Assembly: GCA_003263775.1 (NCBI GenBank)
Contig: JYJJ01000064.1
Location: 62,001 to 126,000, forward strand
DNA from: Vibrio maritimus
GTDB lineage: Bacteria; Pseudomonadota; Gammaproteobacteria; Enterobacterales; Vibrionaceae
Direction: 5' to 3'
Length of the DNA: 64,000 nucleotides
Numbering within the stretch: position 1 is the first letter of the stretch; every line of letters begins with the position of its first letter. A program made the translations under genes and the position numbers. Below, one piece after another: positions 35,819 to 46,929 of this stretch. The notes beneath the pieces are model-generated. The model made no database searches, had not been told where the DNA came from, and saw nothing but the letters and a program-made list of their open reading frames with translations.

Positions 35819-37101
35819 ATGATATTAAGGTTGTCGGTGACGAGTTATCATCGCTTCACGTCAAATGTGGTAGAAAGTGAAACTCTCAATGCTCTAGATG
35901 GAAAGCTGGAATTAACATTGGGACGAAGTGAAAATTGTGATTGGGTGTTGAGCGATCCAGAAAAGATTATTTCCTCTTATCATGCCCGAATAGAACTCGT
36001 TAATAATAGTGCGTATATCTATGATATGTCGACCAATGGTGTTTTTCTCAATCGCTCCGTAGAGCCAATAAAAAAAGGTCTTCCACAGCTCATTACCCAT
36101 GGTGATGTGATTGCGATTGGTGACTACGAAATAGAAGCCGCTATTTCACAGCATAAAAGTGCCAGTGCTACTGACCATTTGAGGAATGATCAGGCGATTC
36201 AGCTATCCCGTTCAATGAAGCATTTATACCAGCGGCGGATAGCAACTTGTTGGCTAAAAATGAGCCTTTTTGCCATGAAAGAGCTCACTACGTTCATGAC
36301 CAACCGAAGCCGCAAGAGCTTGAGTGCGCAGATACGATGAGCTTAAATTCAGTACTCAATTCAGCTCCGGACGACGCGTTCAGTTTTCCAGATTTTGAGC
36401 CTTCGATAGATAACAGCTCTGTAGCGTCGGAATCTATGACTTCATTATCCCCTATAACGCAAAGGCGTGCTGAGTCTATCTCGTCACCCGAAAACCATAC
36501 ATTAGAAAGCACGCAAGCTGCGTTTTTTAAAGGACTAGGCATAGATCCAAGTGTCGTTTCAAGTGATAACCCTGAGCGTTGGTGGTTTCAACTTGGTGTG
36601 GTGACTAGGGACTCTGTTGAGGGCATTATGTCGACTTTGCATAATCGTTCTGTTTTCAAACAAAGCACTAGAATCAACCAAACAACCTTTCGTAGAGTAG
36701 AAAACAACCCACTCAAATTCTCTTCAGACTTTGAAGATGCAATGCATAACTTACTGCTTCGAAGAACGACCGGTTTTCTACCACCTGAAAAAGCGATTAA
36801 AGCCGCCTTTCGCGATCTTGAACGTCACGAAGAGGCGCTCCATGCCGGAGTAACCGGAGCAATCTCAGCATTGATGAAATTGCTCGATCCTAAGCAGCTC
36901 GAAGCCAATACTAAGCTGAGTTCGTCGTCATCGAGTGTTAATCGCTGGCCGTTGTTTTCAGGCAACAAACAATGGTTGTATTACAAAAAAACATACTTGC
37001 AAATAACGCAGGATATAGAAAATCAAACTAATGCTTTCTACATGGAAGACTTTGCTAAGTTCTATGAGCAATATCTTAAAAGCTCGGAGTTAAAGGAATA
37101 A
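35819..37101 (+). CDS. tagH: T6SS FHA-domain protein TagH/Fha (frameshift)
   Basis: Phosphothreonine-binding scaffold that couples PpkA phosphorylation to T6SS assembly. N-terminal FHA domain (LTLGRSENCDWVLSDPEKIISSYHARIEL ... DMSTNGVFLN) and a C-terminal T6SS-FHA domain (FFKGLGIDPS ... FLPPEKAIKAAFRDLERHEEAL). The frame breaks at the CCC run 36207-36209; a fourth C gives IQLSPFNEAFIPAADSNLL and a 427-residue protein. I start at MILRLSVTSYH; a GTG at 35792 would add nine residues. First gene of the long + strand operon; tssJ follows two bases after its stop. Confidence 0.9.
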
Positions 37102-37103
37102 AA

Positions 37104-37565
37104 ATGAATAAGCTAGTAAGTTTTGCAATCTGTATTTTAACTTTGAACTTTATATCCGCTTGCTCTGTCGCTAATTATGTGGTCGATCCATATACTACAT
37201 TGGACTTTAAAGTATCTGAAAATGTGAACCCTAATATTAATGGCCGAGCGTCCCCTGTTGTTGTGCGGGTATTTGAGCTTTCTTCTAGGACACAGTTTGA
37301 AAGCCAAGATTTCTTTACATTATTTGATGATGCTAGCGGTGTTCTAGGACCGGAGTTAATCTCAAAAGCTGAGTTTGAGTTTGAACCCGGGCAAGAATAT
37401 AAACACTCGGTTTCTCTAAGACCAGGTGTGAGATATGCCGGAATATTGGTGGCCTATCAAAATATCGATAATGCGAGTTGGCGAGAGATTATAGAAATAT
37501 CCCCAACTAGCTATTCCACTGTGACCGTAAATGTCGGTGATTTATCAGTATTTATTAGCAACTAA
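37104..37565 (+). CDS. tssJ: T6SS outer-membrane lipoprotein TssJ
   Basis: Anchors the membrane complex (TssJ-TssM-TssL) in the outer membrane. 153 residues with signal peptide and lipobox FISA-Cys20. The transthyretin-like TssJ domain is seen in VVVRVFELSSRTQFESQDFFTLFDD and FEFEPGQEYKHSVSLRPGVRYAGILVAYQNID. Two-base gap after tagH and 19 bases to tssK. Confidence 0.93.
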   Translation: MNKLVSFAICILTLNFISACSVANYVVDPYTTLDFKVSENVNPNINGRASPVVVRVFELSSRTQFESQDFFTLFDDASGVLGPELISKAEFEFEPGQEYKHSVSLRPGVRYAGILVAYQNIDNASWREIIEISPTSYSTVTVNVGDLSVFISN

Positions 37566-37584
37566 ACATTGACTAGGTTTCAGT

Positions 37585-38910
37585 ATGAGTGAATTTTGCC
37601 ACGTCGCATGGAACGAAGGTATGTTTCTGCGTCCTCAACATTTTCAACAGCAAGAGAGAAGCATATATTCTCGCCTTTATCAAAGTCTGGCGGTTGTGAA
37701 CCCCTATTTTTGGGGGATCTATGACGTGGATATTGACTATTCATTGTTGTCCAATGGCCAGTTTGCTTTGACCTGCTTTCATGGTTATTTACCAACTGGT
37801 GCGGGCGTCATGTCGCCAGAGCGTGACTCATTGCCTAAACCTAAGTCTTTAACGAGTGAGGTACGCGATGAAGTTATCTATTTAGCGGTACCGTCTGCCA
37901 CTGCGTCAGGGCAGAACTTAGCAGAACGTGGAGAAGCACAATGTCGATATTATGTTGATGAGGTGAGCGTTAACGATACCAGCTTGAATGAGGATACGAA
38001 TGAAATCATTCAGATAGCAAGACTGAATGCTGAGCTTAAGTTAGAGTCTGAGCCGTTGGCAGGCTTTGATACTATTGCCATTGCACGAATACACTCTGTA
38101 TCGGAAGAAGGAGCAGTAGTACTCGATAAACGCTATATCCCACCGTTGCTCAACTGTTCTGCTCATCAAGAAGTCATGCGCTCGCTTAACGACTTACATG
38201 GAACGTTAAAGCAGCGAGCGGACTCCCTGGCTGGTCGTATTGGTTCGAGTCAAAGTAGTGCCAGTTCTATCGTTGATTTTCTCATGTTACAGGTGCTTAA
38301 CCGCTTTGATGGTGTGCTGTCACACGTGCTTTCGACCAAACAGATTCATCCAGAATCTTTGTATACCCAGTGCGCTGCGCTAGCGGGTGAGCTAGCGACC
38401 TTTTCCAATCAAAGTAAGCGCACGCCGACACTTCCATCTTATCAGCACGACAATCTCAGCCAAACGCTTGGCGAGCTCTTTACGACGTTGAGCCAAAATA
38501 TGGGCACTGTCCTTGAACAAACCGCGCATCAATTACCACTAGAGAGTTCGCACTATGGCATCAGATTTAGTCGACTAGAAGATAAGCAGTTGCTTGAGCA
38601 AGCTGAGTTCGTTATTGCGGTGAGAGCAGACGTTACTACCGAAGAGCTTCGCGCTCGATTTCCAAATCAAGTCAAAGTGGGACCAGTTGAACACATTCGT
38701 GATCTTATTAATAACCAGCTTTCAGGTGTGCCTGTGGCTTCATTGCCAGCCGCGCCAAGGCAAGTTCCTTATCATGCTGGCTTTCACTACTTCAAGTTGG
38801 ACAAGACGAGCCAGTATTGGGCACGACTTAAAACAAGCGGCGGTATTGCCATTCATCTTTCGGGTTTGTATCCAGAGCTGGACATGCAGCTTTGGGCCAT
38901 TCGTCAATAG
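37585..38910 (+). CDS. tssK: T6SS baseplate protein TssK
   Basis: Trimeric connector between the baseplate and the membrane complex. 441 residues beginning with the family signature VAWNEGMFLRPQHFQQQERS. Internal YIPPLLNCSAHQ and C-terminal DKTSQYWARLKTSGGIAIHLSGLYPELDMQLWAI are typical. Intact frame. It lies between tssJ and tssL in the usual J-K-L-M order. Confidence 0.96.
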   Translation: MSEFCHVAWNEGMFLRPQHFQQQERSIYSRLYQSLAVVNPYFWGIYDVDIDYSLLSNGQFALTCFHGYLPTGAGVMSPERDSLPKPKSLTSEVRDEVIYLAVPSATASGQNLAERGEAQCRYYVDEVSVNDTSLNEDTNEIIQIARLNAELKLESEPLAGFDTIAIARIHSVSEEGAVVLDKRYIPPLLNCSAHQEVMRSLNDLHGTLKQRADSLAGRIGSSQSSASSIVDFLMLQVLNRFDGVLSHVLSTKQIHPESLYTQCAALAGELATFSNQSKRTPTLPSYQHDNLSQTLGELFTTLSQNMGTVLEQTAHQLPLESSHYGIRFSRLEDKQLLEQAEFVIAVRADVTTEELRARFPNQVKVGPVEHIRDLINNQLSGVPVASLPAAPRQVPYHAGFHYFKLDKTSQYWARLKTSGGIAIHLSGLYPELDMQLWAIRQ

Positions 38911-38930
38911 TGTGAGCCAGGATAACTAGT

Positions 38931-40220
38931 ATGACAGACGCAACCATTATCAAACCGCGCCCTGGCTTGAGAACAGGTAAAAATAAGGCAGCTCCCAGGC
39001 CACAAGTATCTGCTGATGCAACGGTGGTCGCGACACCAACAACCAATAAGACGACGCTGATGCCGCTACCAATGTTGGGTTCTAACCCACTACTTGAGAG
39101 CGCGAGCACCATTTTATCGATGGTGAATCAGGTTCGTTGTACACCGACTCATGCAGACACCAAGGTTCTCAAGCAAGCGTTTAATGATCGTTTGAACGAG
39201 TATGAGTCGAGCCTTAGATATGCACAGATAAACCAAGCAAGTTTGGATGCTGCAATGTTTTGCTTGTGCTGTTTGATTGACGAAACCGTGCTGAATACTC
39301 AATGGGGAGGAGAATCGGAGTGGGGACAAGAGAGTTTGTTGTCCATGTTGCATTCACAAACATCAGGTGGTGAGTACTTTTTTACGCTGTTGGATGATCA
39401 TCTTTGTGCGCCTTTCCAGCATGCACAATTGCTTGAGCTTCAATATGTGTGTTTGAGCTTAGGGTTTGTTGGTAAGTATAAGTTTGAGCAAGTTGGGCAG
39501 CAAAAATTGGAGGAGTACCGACAGCATGTTTTTTCATCCCTAGAGCAGGTAAATGGAGAAGTCGAAGAAAGCTTGTCCATCCAAACCTATCCGGCTGTTG
39601 AAATCAAAAATGAGGGTGAGATTGGCATACCCACATGGTTAGTTGTGAGTGTATTTGGAGCTTTGCTTCTGTCGCTGTTTCTATTCAGTCGTTACACCAT
39701 CAATCAACACTCTGATCCCGTGTTTAATCAAATCCAATCTTTAGCTCAATGGGCGCCAGCGCAGGAGACAGAAAGTCTTATTGATGAAGCTGAGTTGCTA
39801 TTGCTGCAGCAGCGTCTTAACACGGAAGTGGAAAGAGGGCTTATTCGGATCGAGCCGATGAGAGACAGAGTGCGTTTTACTATTGCTTCACATGAACTTT
39901 TTGCTCCGGGAAGTGCGGATATCAAAGCATCCTTTATCCCGATACTGCAAAAGTTATCACGCGCGCTGGAGTCTACCGATGGACGGATTCTCATTACCGG
40001 TCATACCGATAGTCAGCCGATCATCACCAGTCGCTTTCCTTCAAACTGGCACCTTTCGCTTGCGAGAGCAACCGCGGTCGCTGACACCATGTCTGTCGGG
40101 ACATTATTGAGAGGGCGTCTGTGGCCGGAAGGCAGAGGCGAATCAGAGCCGGTTCAGGGTAATACGACGCAGTCTGAGCGTGCTCAGAATCGTCGTGTTG
40201 AAGTTGATTTGTTGAACTAG
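38931..40220 (+). CDS. tssL: T6SS inner-membrane protein TssL with OmpA-like domain
   Basis: DotU/IcmH-like inner-membrane component. N-terminal cytoplasmic domain (PLPMLGSNPLLESASTILS, CLIDETVLNTQWGGESEWGQESLLSMLHSQTSGGEYFF), one TM helix (WLVVSVFGALLLSLFLFSR, about 238-256), and a periplasmic OmpA/MotB-like domain (FAPGSADIK ... GRILITGHTDSQPI ... LARATAVADTM ... NRRVEVDLL). This is the specialised TssL form that grips peptidoglycan itself. 429 residues, intact. Followed 19 bases later by tssM. Confidence 0.95.
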   Translation: MTDATIIKPRPGLRTGKNKAAPRPQVSADATVVATPTTNKTTLMPLPMLGSNPLLESASTILSMVNQVRCTPTHADTKVLKQAFNDRLNEYESSLRYAQINQASLDAAMFCLCCLIDETVLNTQWGGESEWGQESLLSMLHSQTSGGEYFFTLLDDHLCAPFQHAQLLELQYVCLSLGFVGKYKFEQVGQQKLEEYRQHVFSSLEQVNGEVEESLSIQTYPAVEIKNEGEIGIPTWLVVSVFGALLLSLFLFSRYTINQHSDPVFNQIQSLAQWAPAQETESLIDEAELLLLQQRLNTEVERGLIRIEPMRDRVRFTIASHELFAPGSADIKASFIPILQKLSRALESTDGRILITGHTDSQPIITSRFPSNWHLSLARATAVADTMSVGTLLRGRLWPEGRGESEPVQGNTTQSERAQNRRVEVDLLN

Positions 40221-40239
40221 GTAAGGGCGGACGCTGTTC

Positions 40240-43200
40240 ATGGGATTGGTATTCAAAAAAATCGCGCTAGTGCTTCGATCGAAGTGGACGCTTTTGTTAG
40301 TTGGTTTTCTCACGTTTGCTTTCATCATTTGGTTTGGAGGCCCACTTGTCGCTATTGCTGGAAAAACGCCACTCGCAGATGCAGCAACGCGTTGGTTTGT
40401 TATTGCTGTATTTGCAGTACTGGTTGTTGGCTATCAATGGGGGCGCCATGCTGTAGAAAAAAAGCATCAACAAGCCGCGGTACAAACCTTACTCGAAGGG
40501 GAAGATGGAGAGAGCACGGATGAAGCCAGCGTCCATGAGGTAGATACGCTACGTGAGCGTATTCAAGCCGCGATAGAGGTTTTGAAAAAGTCGAAGCTGA
40601 CTGGTGGGCTTGGCATATATCAACTTCCTTGGTATGTGATGATTGGCCCCCGGGCACCGGAAAGACCACGGCTTTGCAAAACTCAGGATTGGAATTTCCA
40701 CTCAAAGATAAATTGGGTGCTGACCCGCTATCGGGTGTTGGCGGTACTCGTTTTTGTGATTGGTGGTTCACCAACAGAGCCGTGCTCATTGATACAGCCG
40801 GTCGCTATACCACCCAAGATAGTCACAGTGTCAGAGATTCTAGAGCCTGGCTTGGATTTCTAGGGCTCCTTAAAAAATATCGAACTCGTCGACCTATTAA
40901 TGGTGCGATTGTCACCATCAGCCTCGTTGACCTAATTCAGCAGACTCGTACTGAACGAAACCTTCACGCTCGGACGATTAAACAGCGCATATTAGAGCTC
41001 AAAAACCAACTAGGACTGCAGTTTCCGGTCTATGTCATGTTAACCAAAGCGGATCTGGTTGCTGGATTTAGCGAGTACTTTGATGACCTAGGTGCGAAGG
41101 AGCGTGAGCAGTTTTGGGGCGTGACATTTCCAATGGACGCAAACAATCCAGAGACGGGTGTGGTCGGCGAGTTTAATAGTGAATTTAGAAAGCTACTTGA
41201 GCAAATTCAGGCCCGCTTGAACCAGCGGTTACATCAAGAGCGCGTGGTTGATAAACGCAGCCTTATTTTTGAGTTTCCCAAGCAGCTTCAATTGCTACAA
41301 CCTGTGATTGATGACTTTTTAAAAGAGATTTTCATTCCAAATGCATTTGAAGAAGCGCCAATGCTTCGTGGGGTGTTTTTAGTCAGTGCCGCTCAACAAG
41401 GTAAGCCGATAGATCAGGTCGCAGAAGGTACATCAAACCACCTAGGACTAGGGCAGGTTGTGACGCCCCAGCAAGCCACTGCTACTAAGGGCTTTTTCCT
41501 AAAGGGTGCGTTTGAAAACATCATTTTTAAAGAGCAGTTTGTCGGGACGGTAAACCGCAAGCACCAGAAATTTACCTTATTGGCTCAGCGATCGGTTATT
41601 GCTGTATGCAGCGCGATTTTAATCATCTGCAGTGCGCTTTGGTATAACAGCTACCAATGGAACAAACGATTGGTTGATAGTTCTGCGTCAGCTATCGACA
41701 AGTATCAACATATCGTTGAGCCTGAACTTACGCCTCAAACTGATATTTTTACGCTTGTTCAAGCATTGAATACGCTTCGTGATTTGCCTGCGGGATATTC
41801 TAATAAAATGCCCGAAGAGGGCGTGGCTAATATGGGGCTATACCAAGGTGACAAAATTGGTCTGCTTCAAAGCTTGCTTACGAGCGTGCTTTATCGGTGT
41901 TCTTCTCTGAATACCTGACCGATGTGCTGGTCACAGAGATGCGAAACAATGAGTCTTATCTTGAGTATCTTTACGAAACGCTTAAAACCTACCTAATGCT
42001 GGTGGATACGACTCATCGCAACGAAGACGACATCATGAATTGGTTCGAAGTGTATTTTGAAAGAGCCTACACCGGCGAGGTCAATCAAGTGTTGCGCAGC
42101 GAACTGCTTTCACACGTACGTAGCTTGCTAGCATTACCAACCAACACTGTGAATCGTGATGACGACGCTGTTGCTCAGGCACGCAGTGTTCTTACCGCCA
42201 TGTCCTTATCTGAGCGTGCCTATCAACGCTTGAAGTTGGAGTTCTTATCAAGTCATCTACCTGATTTTGGCTTACGAGATGTATTAGGGCGTCGTGGACG
42301 TCAAGTACTGTCACTTGATAACGATGTACCTGAAACTATTCCTGGTTTTTACACCTATAACGGTTATCACGGAATATTTCGTCTAGAAAACAGTCGAGTG
42401 GTCAAACGCTTGATGGAGGATAGTTGGGTATATGGCGATCAATTAACGATAGATGAATCTACCCGTGAGGCAGTGATTGACTCGGTTAATGAACGTTATT
42501 TCAAAGACTATATTCATCATTGGCAACAGCTGTTAAGCGGTGTTCGTTTGGCTTCTTTTTCCAGTGTGCCGCAAGGCCTCGAAATCACTCAAGCCCTTAC
42601 TAGTTCGGAGCAACCAATCCAAAGCGTCATTACTGCGGCGCAAAAAGAACTTCGCCTAACTCAAGTGTCGGTAGATGAAAACATTGAAGCGGCAGCGGAA
42701 GTCGCAGGCAATGTGGCAGATGTGGCGCTTCGAAACCAAAAAGCACGTCTCAATCGCTTTATGCCTAACGATGCCGCCAAATTGAGATTGGCTTTACCAG
42801 GGCAAGAAGTTGAAGATGCATTTGTCGACTTGCTAAGCGTCACGGATGACGATCTCGCGTTGTTGTCTAAGTCGATTGTGTCCGTGGAAAATTACTTAGA
42901 GGGGCTATCCGAATCTAGGCAGAAGGGCGCATTTGCGAGTTTGGCCGAAGGCGGCAGTATTTCTCGAGTGATGACTGATATGCGGAGTGTCCAGCGATCA
43001 TTGCCTAAGCCGTTTTCACAGTGGACTGCGCAGTTGACGGCTCAAACTTCGGCATTGGCTAGCCGAGGTGCTCAGGTACATGTGAACAAGCTTTGGCATC
43101 AGACCATCTATCAAGAATACCAGAATGCAATTTACGGCAAGTATCCCTTCAGCCCAAAAGCAAAACAAGAAGTGAATATCAAAGACTTTGCACGTTTCTT

Positions 43201-43765
43201 TGGCTATGGCGGCAAGTTTGATCAGTTCTTTAATCAGTACTTACAAGCTTCTGTCGACACCACAGGTAAGCGTTGGGTGCTGGAAAAAAACGTCGGAATT
43301 GACCAAGCGTCACTCACTTTGTTTCAGCAAGCACGCCGAATTAGAAACATGTTTTTTGAGCCAGGAACCCAAAAGCTGCGTCTCGAATTTGGCCTTAAAC
43401 CTCTCTACTTAGATGGGCACATCAATAATTTACGTGTCGAGCTTGGTGAACAAGCGTTGATTTACCGACATGGTCCCCAGCGCGTCTCTCAATTTGTTTG
43501 GCCAACACCCTCTAAATCGGACACTCGATTGTCGTTTGTTCCTCCTAAGTCAGGTCATGCAGTTTCAGAAACTTATCGTGGAGATTGGGGCTTGTTTAAG
43601 ATGCTTGATCAACTTGCAATGCAGCGTCCGGAGTCTCGCTCAGACAACGTGTTGGATATCGTTATTAAAGGTAATCGCGCCAAGCTAGTACTGATTCCAG
43701 CGACGACGCAACACCCATTTTGGTCGTCAGATTTAACGAGGTTTGTATGTCCCAGCAAGCTATAA
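40240..43765 (+). CDS. tssM: T6SS membrane-complex protein TssM/IcmF (two frameshifts)
   Basis: Large inner-membrane protein that spans the periplasm to TssJ. About 1175 residues after repair. Two N-terminal TM helices, a cytoplasmic ATPase-like domain with Walker A GPPGTGKTT, a third TM (SVIAVCSAILIICSALWYNSY), then the periplasmic IcmF and C-terminal domains (FFEPGTQKLRLEFGLKPL, TRFVCPSKL). The first break cuts Walker A itself: the C5 run 40647-40651 needs six C's. The second is at about 41861, where one T restores IGSASKLAYERALSVFFSEYL. Its 3' end overlaps tagF by 19 bases. Confidence 0.92.
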
Positions 43766-44433
43766 AAGGCTTTGGTTATTTTGGAAAAGTGCCTACTCGT
43801 GGTGATTTTATTCAAAGTCAGCTACCGGAAGAGTTTGTCTCTGCTTGGCGAGAATGGTTGCAAGCGGTGACAGCGGTGAGTCGAGAACAATTGGCAGACA
43901 ACTGGCTTGAACTCTATTTAACCAGTCCGATCTGGCACTTTTCGCTCGCACCACAAGTGTGTGGTGAACCTGCAGTAATAGGCACTTTGATGCCAAGTGT
44001 GGATCAGGTTGGCCGGCATTTTTATATGACGATTGCCAAGCCAGTACAAGGTGATCATTTAGCGTTTTGGGAAGACAGGCAGTGGAGCGAAAGCGCGGAA
44101 AGCAAAATCTTGCGTCTTCTAGAAGATGATACGGATGTGATTCGGTGGGCTGATGGACTAAAAGCGGTCGACTGGGTTGAGAACATAGAAGAGAGCGACT
44201 CAGTACAAGACCGATCTGCTGCCTCAGAGCAAATGATATTGGTGGCCAATCAATCAGTAACAGTGTCCCAGCTAAACCGTCAACTGCTTAAGTCACGGTT
44301 TCAGCGTCCTTGTGTCTGGTGGACTCAAGGCTCAGAACACATTCCTGCGTGCACGATAGTTTCTGAGAGTTTGCCTATGGTGAGCCAGTTTTCAGCCATG
44401 TTGGATGGCAATTGGTCACAGTGGGGGTGGTAG
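43747..44433 (+). CDS. tagF: T6SS-associated protein TagF
   Basis: Cytoplasmic post-translational repressor of T6SS in systems studied; it acts through the FHA protein. 228 residues from MSQQAIKGFGYFGKVPTRGDFI, the family signature, with GEPAVIGTLMPSVDQVGRHFY and a C-terminal Trp-rich segment. Start chosen from GAGG six bases upstream inside tssM. Its stop overlaps the GTG start of pppA (TAGTG), suggesting coupling. Confidence 0.92.
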   Translation: MSQQAIKGFGYFGKVPTRGDFIQSQLPEEFVSAWREWLQAVTAVSREQLADNWLELYLTSPIWHFSLAPQVCGEPAVIGTLMPSVDQVGRHFYMTIAKPVQGDHLAFWEDRQWSESAESKILRLLEDDTDVIRWADGLKAVDWVENIEESDSVQDRSAASEQMILVANQSVTVSQLNRQLLKSRFQRPCVWWTQGSEHIPACTIVSESLPMVSQFSAMLDGNWSQWGW

Positions 44434-45236
44434 TGGGAAATCAACATCAAGGCGTCGTGTTTTCCAGTTTTGTAAAGTCGCATCCGGGCAAGGTTCGTCC
44501 ACACAATGAAGACCGCGCCAGCGGTTGGGATGAATCTGGTGTTTGGGTCGTCGCTGATGGAATGGGAGGCCACGAAGCGGGTGATATTGCAAGTCAAATG
44601 GTGGTTGACGGGATAGCGGAATATTTAGATTCCACACCAAGTTCACTCGTCGATAGTGACGGACTGATAGCAGCGTTAGAGCGCATCAATCTTTCAATGC
44701 TTGAATACTCGCAGCGATGTCACTTGGGAAAAACAGTGGGCACAACGGTGGTTGTACTGCTGATTAAAGAGGGACTGTTTCATTGTTTGTGGCTGGGTGA
44801 CAGCAGAATGTATTTGATGAGGCACGGTCACTTTGCAAGAAAAACGCGAGATCACAGCCAGGTCATGGAGATGGTAGATCAAGGGCTAATACAGGAGCGA
44901 GACGCAGAAAACCACCCTCTTTCAAATGTGATTACTCGTGCGTTAGGCGTATCAAGCGATTTGGTGGTGTCACAAGTGTCAGGTCAGTTGCTTGTTGGTG
45001 ACGTTTTTTTGCTTTGCTCAGATGGATTAACCAAAGAGCTATCGGATAACGAAATAGCTAAGTGCTTATCAGCAAATGATATTACCGAGTCTGGGTTGGC
45101 AATGATGCATTCTGCATTGGTAAAAGGAGCGAGTGACAATGTGTCGTGTGTTGTCACTAAAGTCGAGCTTGAACCACTGCCAAATACAAGGAACCGCGAT
45201 GACGACACGGTACCCGTGTTCGCTCACCGTAGCTAG
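44433..45236 (+). CDS. pppA: T6SS PP2C-type protein phosphatase PppA
   Basis: Metal-dependent Ser/Thr phosphatase that counteracts PpkA. PP2C motifs in order: HPGKVRPHNEDRASG, VVADGMGGHEAGDIAS, GTTVVVLLI, LWLGDSRMYLMR, NVITRALG, LCSDGLTKEL and GASDNVSCVV. The metal-binding Asp residues are present, so it should be active. I start at GTG 44433, which overlaps the tagF stop by one base and has a G-rich ribosome site; GTG 44427 is an alternative. About 267 residues, ending 11 bases before tssA. Confidence 0.92.
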   Translation: MGNQHQGVVFSSFVKSHPGKVRPHNEDRASGWDESGVWVVADGMGGHEAGDIASQMVVDGIAEYLDSTPSSLVDSDGLIAALERINLSMLEYSQRCHLGKTVGTTVVVLLIKEGLFHCLWLGDSRMYLMRHGHFARKTRDHSQVMEMVDQGLIQERDAENHPLSNVITRALGVSSDLVVSQVSGQLLVGDVFLLCSDGLTKELSDNEIAKCLSANDITESGLAMMHSALVKGASDNVSCVVTKVELEPLPNTRNRDDDTVPVFAHRS

Positions 45237-45247
45237 AGGAAGACAGG

Positions 45248-46366
45248 ATGTTTATTGAACCGCCAAGTATCGACCTTGAGCAGTTAAAAGCGCCAATTTC
45301 TAATGACTTACCGTGTGGGATTGATCCTAGGACGGATTTATCGCCGCTGTCGGTTTATTTCTCATTGAAAGATGTACGCAGCCACGCCCGCAGCGCGGAG
45401 AGAGCGGCGCTGGTGGACAACGAGCCGTTACTGAGTCTCGCTCATTTATGGGATCCGATCATGGAGTCGGTACCCAATGCCTTGGTTGATGATTGTCGAG
45501 ATCTTGAACTGGCTGCTTGGTTGATTGAAGCCAGTATTCGCCGATCAAGTTTTAAAGGCTTGGCGTTTGGATGTGACGTTGCCAGTGTCTTGATTGAAAA
45601 CCATTGGCACGAGCTCTATCCAGAGCAAGACGAAGATGGGCCGGTAAGTAAGGTGCTGCCGTTATTAGGGCTCAATGGCATGGACGGAGAGGGGACGTTA
45701 TTGATGCCGATTGCATCGCTGCCTCTCACGGAACTTATCGAAGATAGACAGTATTCGCTGTGGGAGTTTGAGCAAGCCTCTGACATTGAACGTTTAGACA
45801 AAGAAAAACGAGAGCAAAAACACAGTGCAGGCGCTGTCAGTCTTGAGGACATCAAGGCCAATGTTAAGGCTGGCTCGGCCCACTTTTTTTCTTCGCTGCT
45901 GGAAGATATTGAGCAAGCACAGCGTGCCTATCAGCGCTTGACTGTGGCCATAGATAGCGCGGTAGGCACGCCCCAACCCAGCTCTCATATCACCCGGCGG
46001 TTGACTGCATGTCAGGATGCGGTGTTGTTCCTTGCTGAAGATAAGCTGGTGGAACACACCAAGCAAAATGAAACCAGTGAGCTTGCTGGCGAAGGAGAGG
46101 CTGAGCCAAATCCAGATAGCGAGAGTAGACAGGTTTCGGTTAATGCAGCGATCCAAAACCGCATGGACGCGATTGCGCAGCTCGAGAAAATTGCTTCGTT
46201 TTTTAAGCAAACAGAGCCTCACTCCCCCATGGCTTATGGCATCGAACAAGTCGTTCGCTGGAGTGAGATGACGCTGCCCGATCTGCTTCAAGAGTTGATT
46301 TCTGATAAGGACGCTCGCACAGGATACTTCCGATTAACGGGAATTCGTGCAGAGCAACAAGAATAG
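45248..46366 (+). CDS. tssA: T6SS protein TssA
   Basis: Baseplate/sheath-priming component with an ImpA N-terminal domain: LKAPISNDLPCGIDPRTD at the start, then EPLLSLAHLWDPIMES, DLELAAWLIEASIRRSSFKG and ENHWHELYPEQDEDG. The C-terminal half includes MDAIAQLEKIASFFKQTEPHSP and a VRWSEMTLPDLLQELI end. 372 residues, short-type TssA. GAGGA lies six bases before the ATG. Intact. Confidence 0.93.
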   Translation: MFIEPPSIDLEQLKAPISNDLPCGIDPRTDLSPLSVYFSLKDVRSHARSAERAALVDNEPLLSLAHLWDPIMESVPNALVDDCRDLELAAWLIEASIRRSSFKGLAFGCDVASVLIENHWHELYPEQDEDGPVSKVLPLLGLNGMDGEGTLLMPIASLPLTELIEDRQYSLWEFEQASDIERLDKEKREQKHSAGAVSLEDIKANVKAGSAHFFSSLLEDIEQAQRAYQRLTVAIDSAVGTPQPSSHITRRLTACQDAVLFLAEDKLVEHTKQNETSELAGEGEAEPNPDSESRQVSVNAAIQNRMDAIAQLEKIASFFKQTEPHSPMAYGIEQVVRWSEMTLPDLLQELISDKDARTGYFRLTGIRAEQQE

Positions 46367-46413
46367 CGTGGCGCTGATAGTAAGGCGTGAAAGTGAAGAT
46401 AAAGGAGAACGTA

Positions 46414-46929
46414 ATGGATAGTATCCACGGCAAACTATCTCGGGTGCGCAAGCCGAGAGTTCATATTACTTATGATGTAGAAACCGAAGGAACAGCGGTA
46501 AAAAAGGAATTGCCCTTCGTGGTTGGCGTGATGGGAGACTTTGCTGGCGACAATCAAGCCGCTTTGAAGCCCTTAAAAGAACGTCGCTTCATTCAAATTG
46601 ATCGCGATAACTTCGATGATGTGCTCAAACGTATGAACCCAAAATTGAAATTCGCGGTGGACAATAAGCTTGCGAATGATGGTACTGAGCTTGAAGTGGA
46701 TTTGGAATTTAGCGCAATGCACGATTTTGACCCAGCTGCGGTCGTTAACCAAGTCGAGCCCCTTCGTAAACTGATGGACACCCGCAATAAACTTAGAGAT
46801 CTGATGACCAAAGTGGATCGTTCAGAAGATCTGGAAAATATCCTCGAACAAGTACTGAACAACACCGAATCGCTGAACGATCTTGCTAGTCAGCTAGACA
46901 CTAAACAAGAGAAGGAGCCGAGCGAATGA
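46414..46929 (+). CDS. tssB: T6SS contractile sheath small subunit TssB/VipA
   Basis: 171 residues starting MDSIHGKLSRVRKPRVHITYDVE, with ELPFVVGVMGDFAGD and AVDNKLANDG typical of VipA/ImpB. It pairs with TssC to build the contractile sheath that ClpV recycles. AAGGAG is seven bases before the ATG. Its stop overlaps the tssC start (ATGA), as expected for stoichiometric partners. Confidence 0.95.
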   Translation: MDSIHGKLSRVRKPRVHITYDVETEGTAVKKELPFVVGVMGDFAGDNQAALKPLKERRFIQIDRDNFDDVLKRMNPKLKFAVDNKLANDGTELEVDLEFSAMHDFDPAAVVNQVEPLRKLMDTRNKLRDLMTKVDRSEDLENILEQVLNNTESLNDLASQLDTKQEKEPSE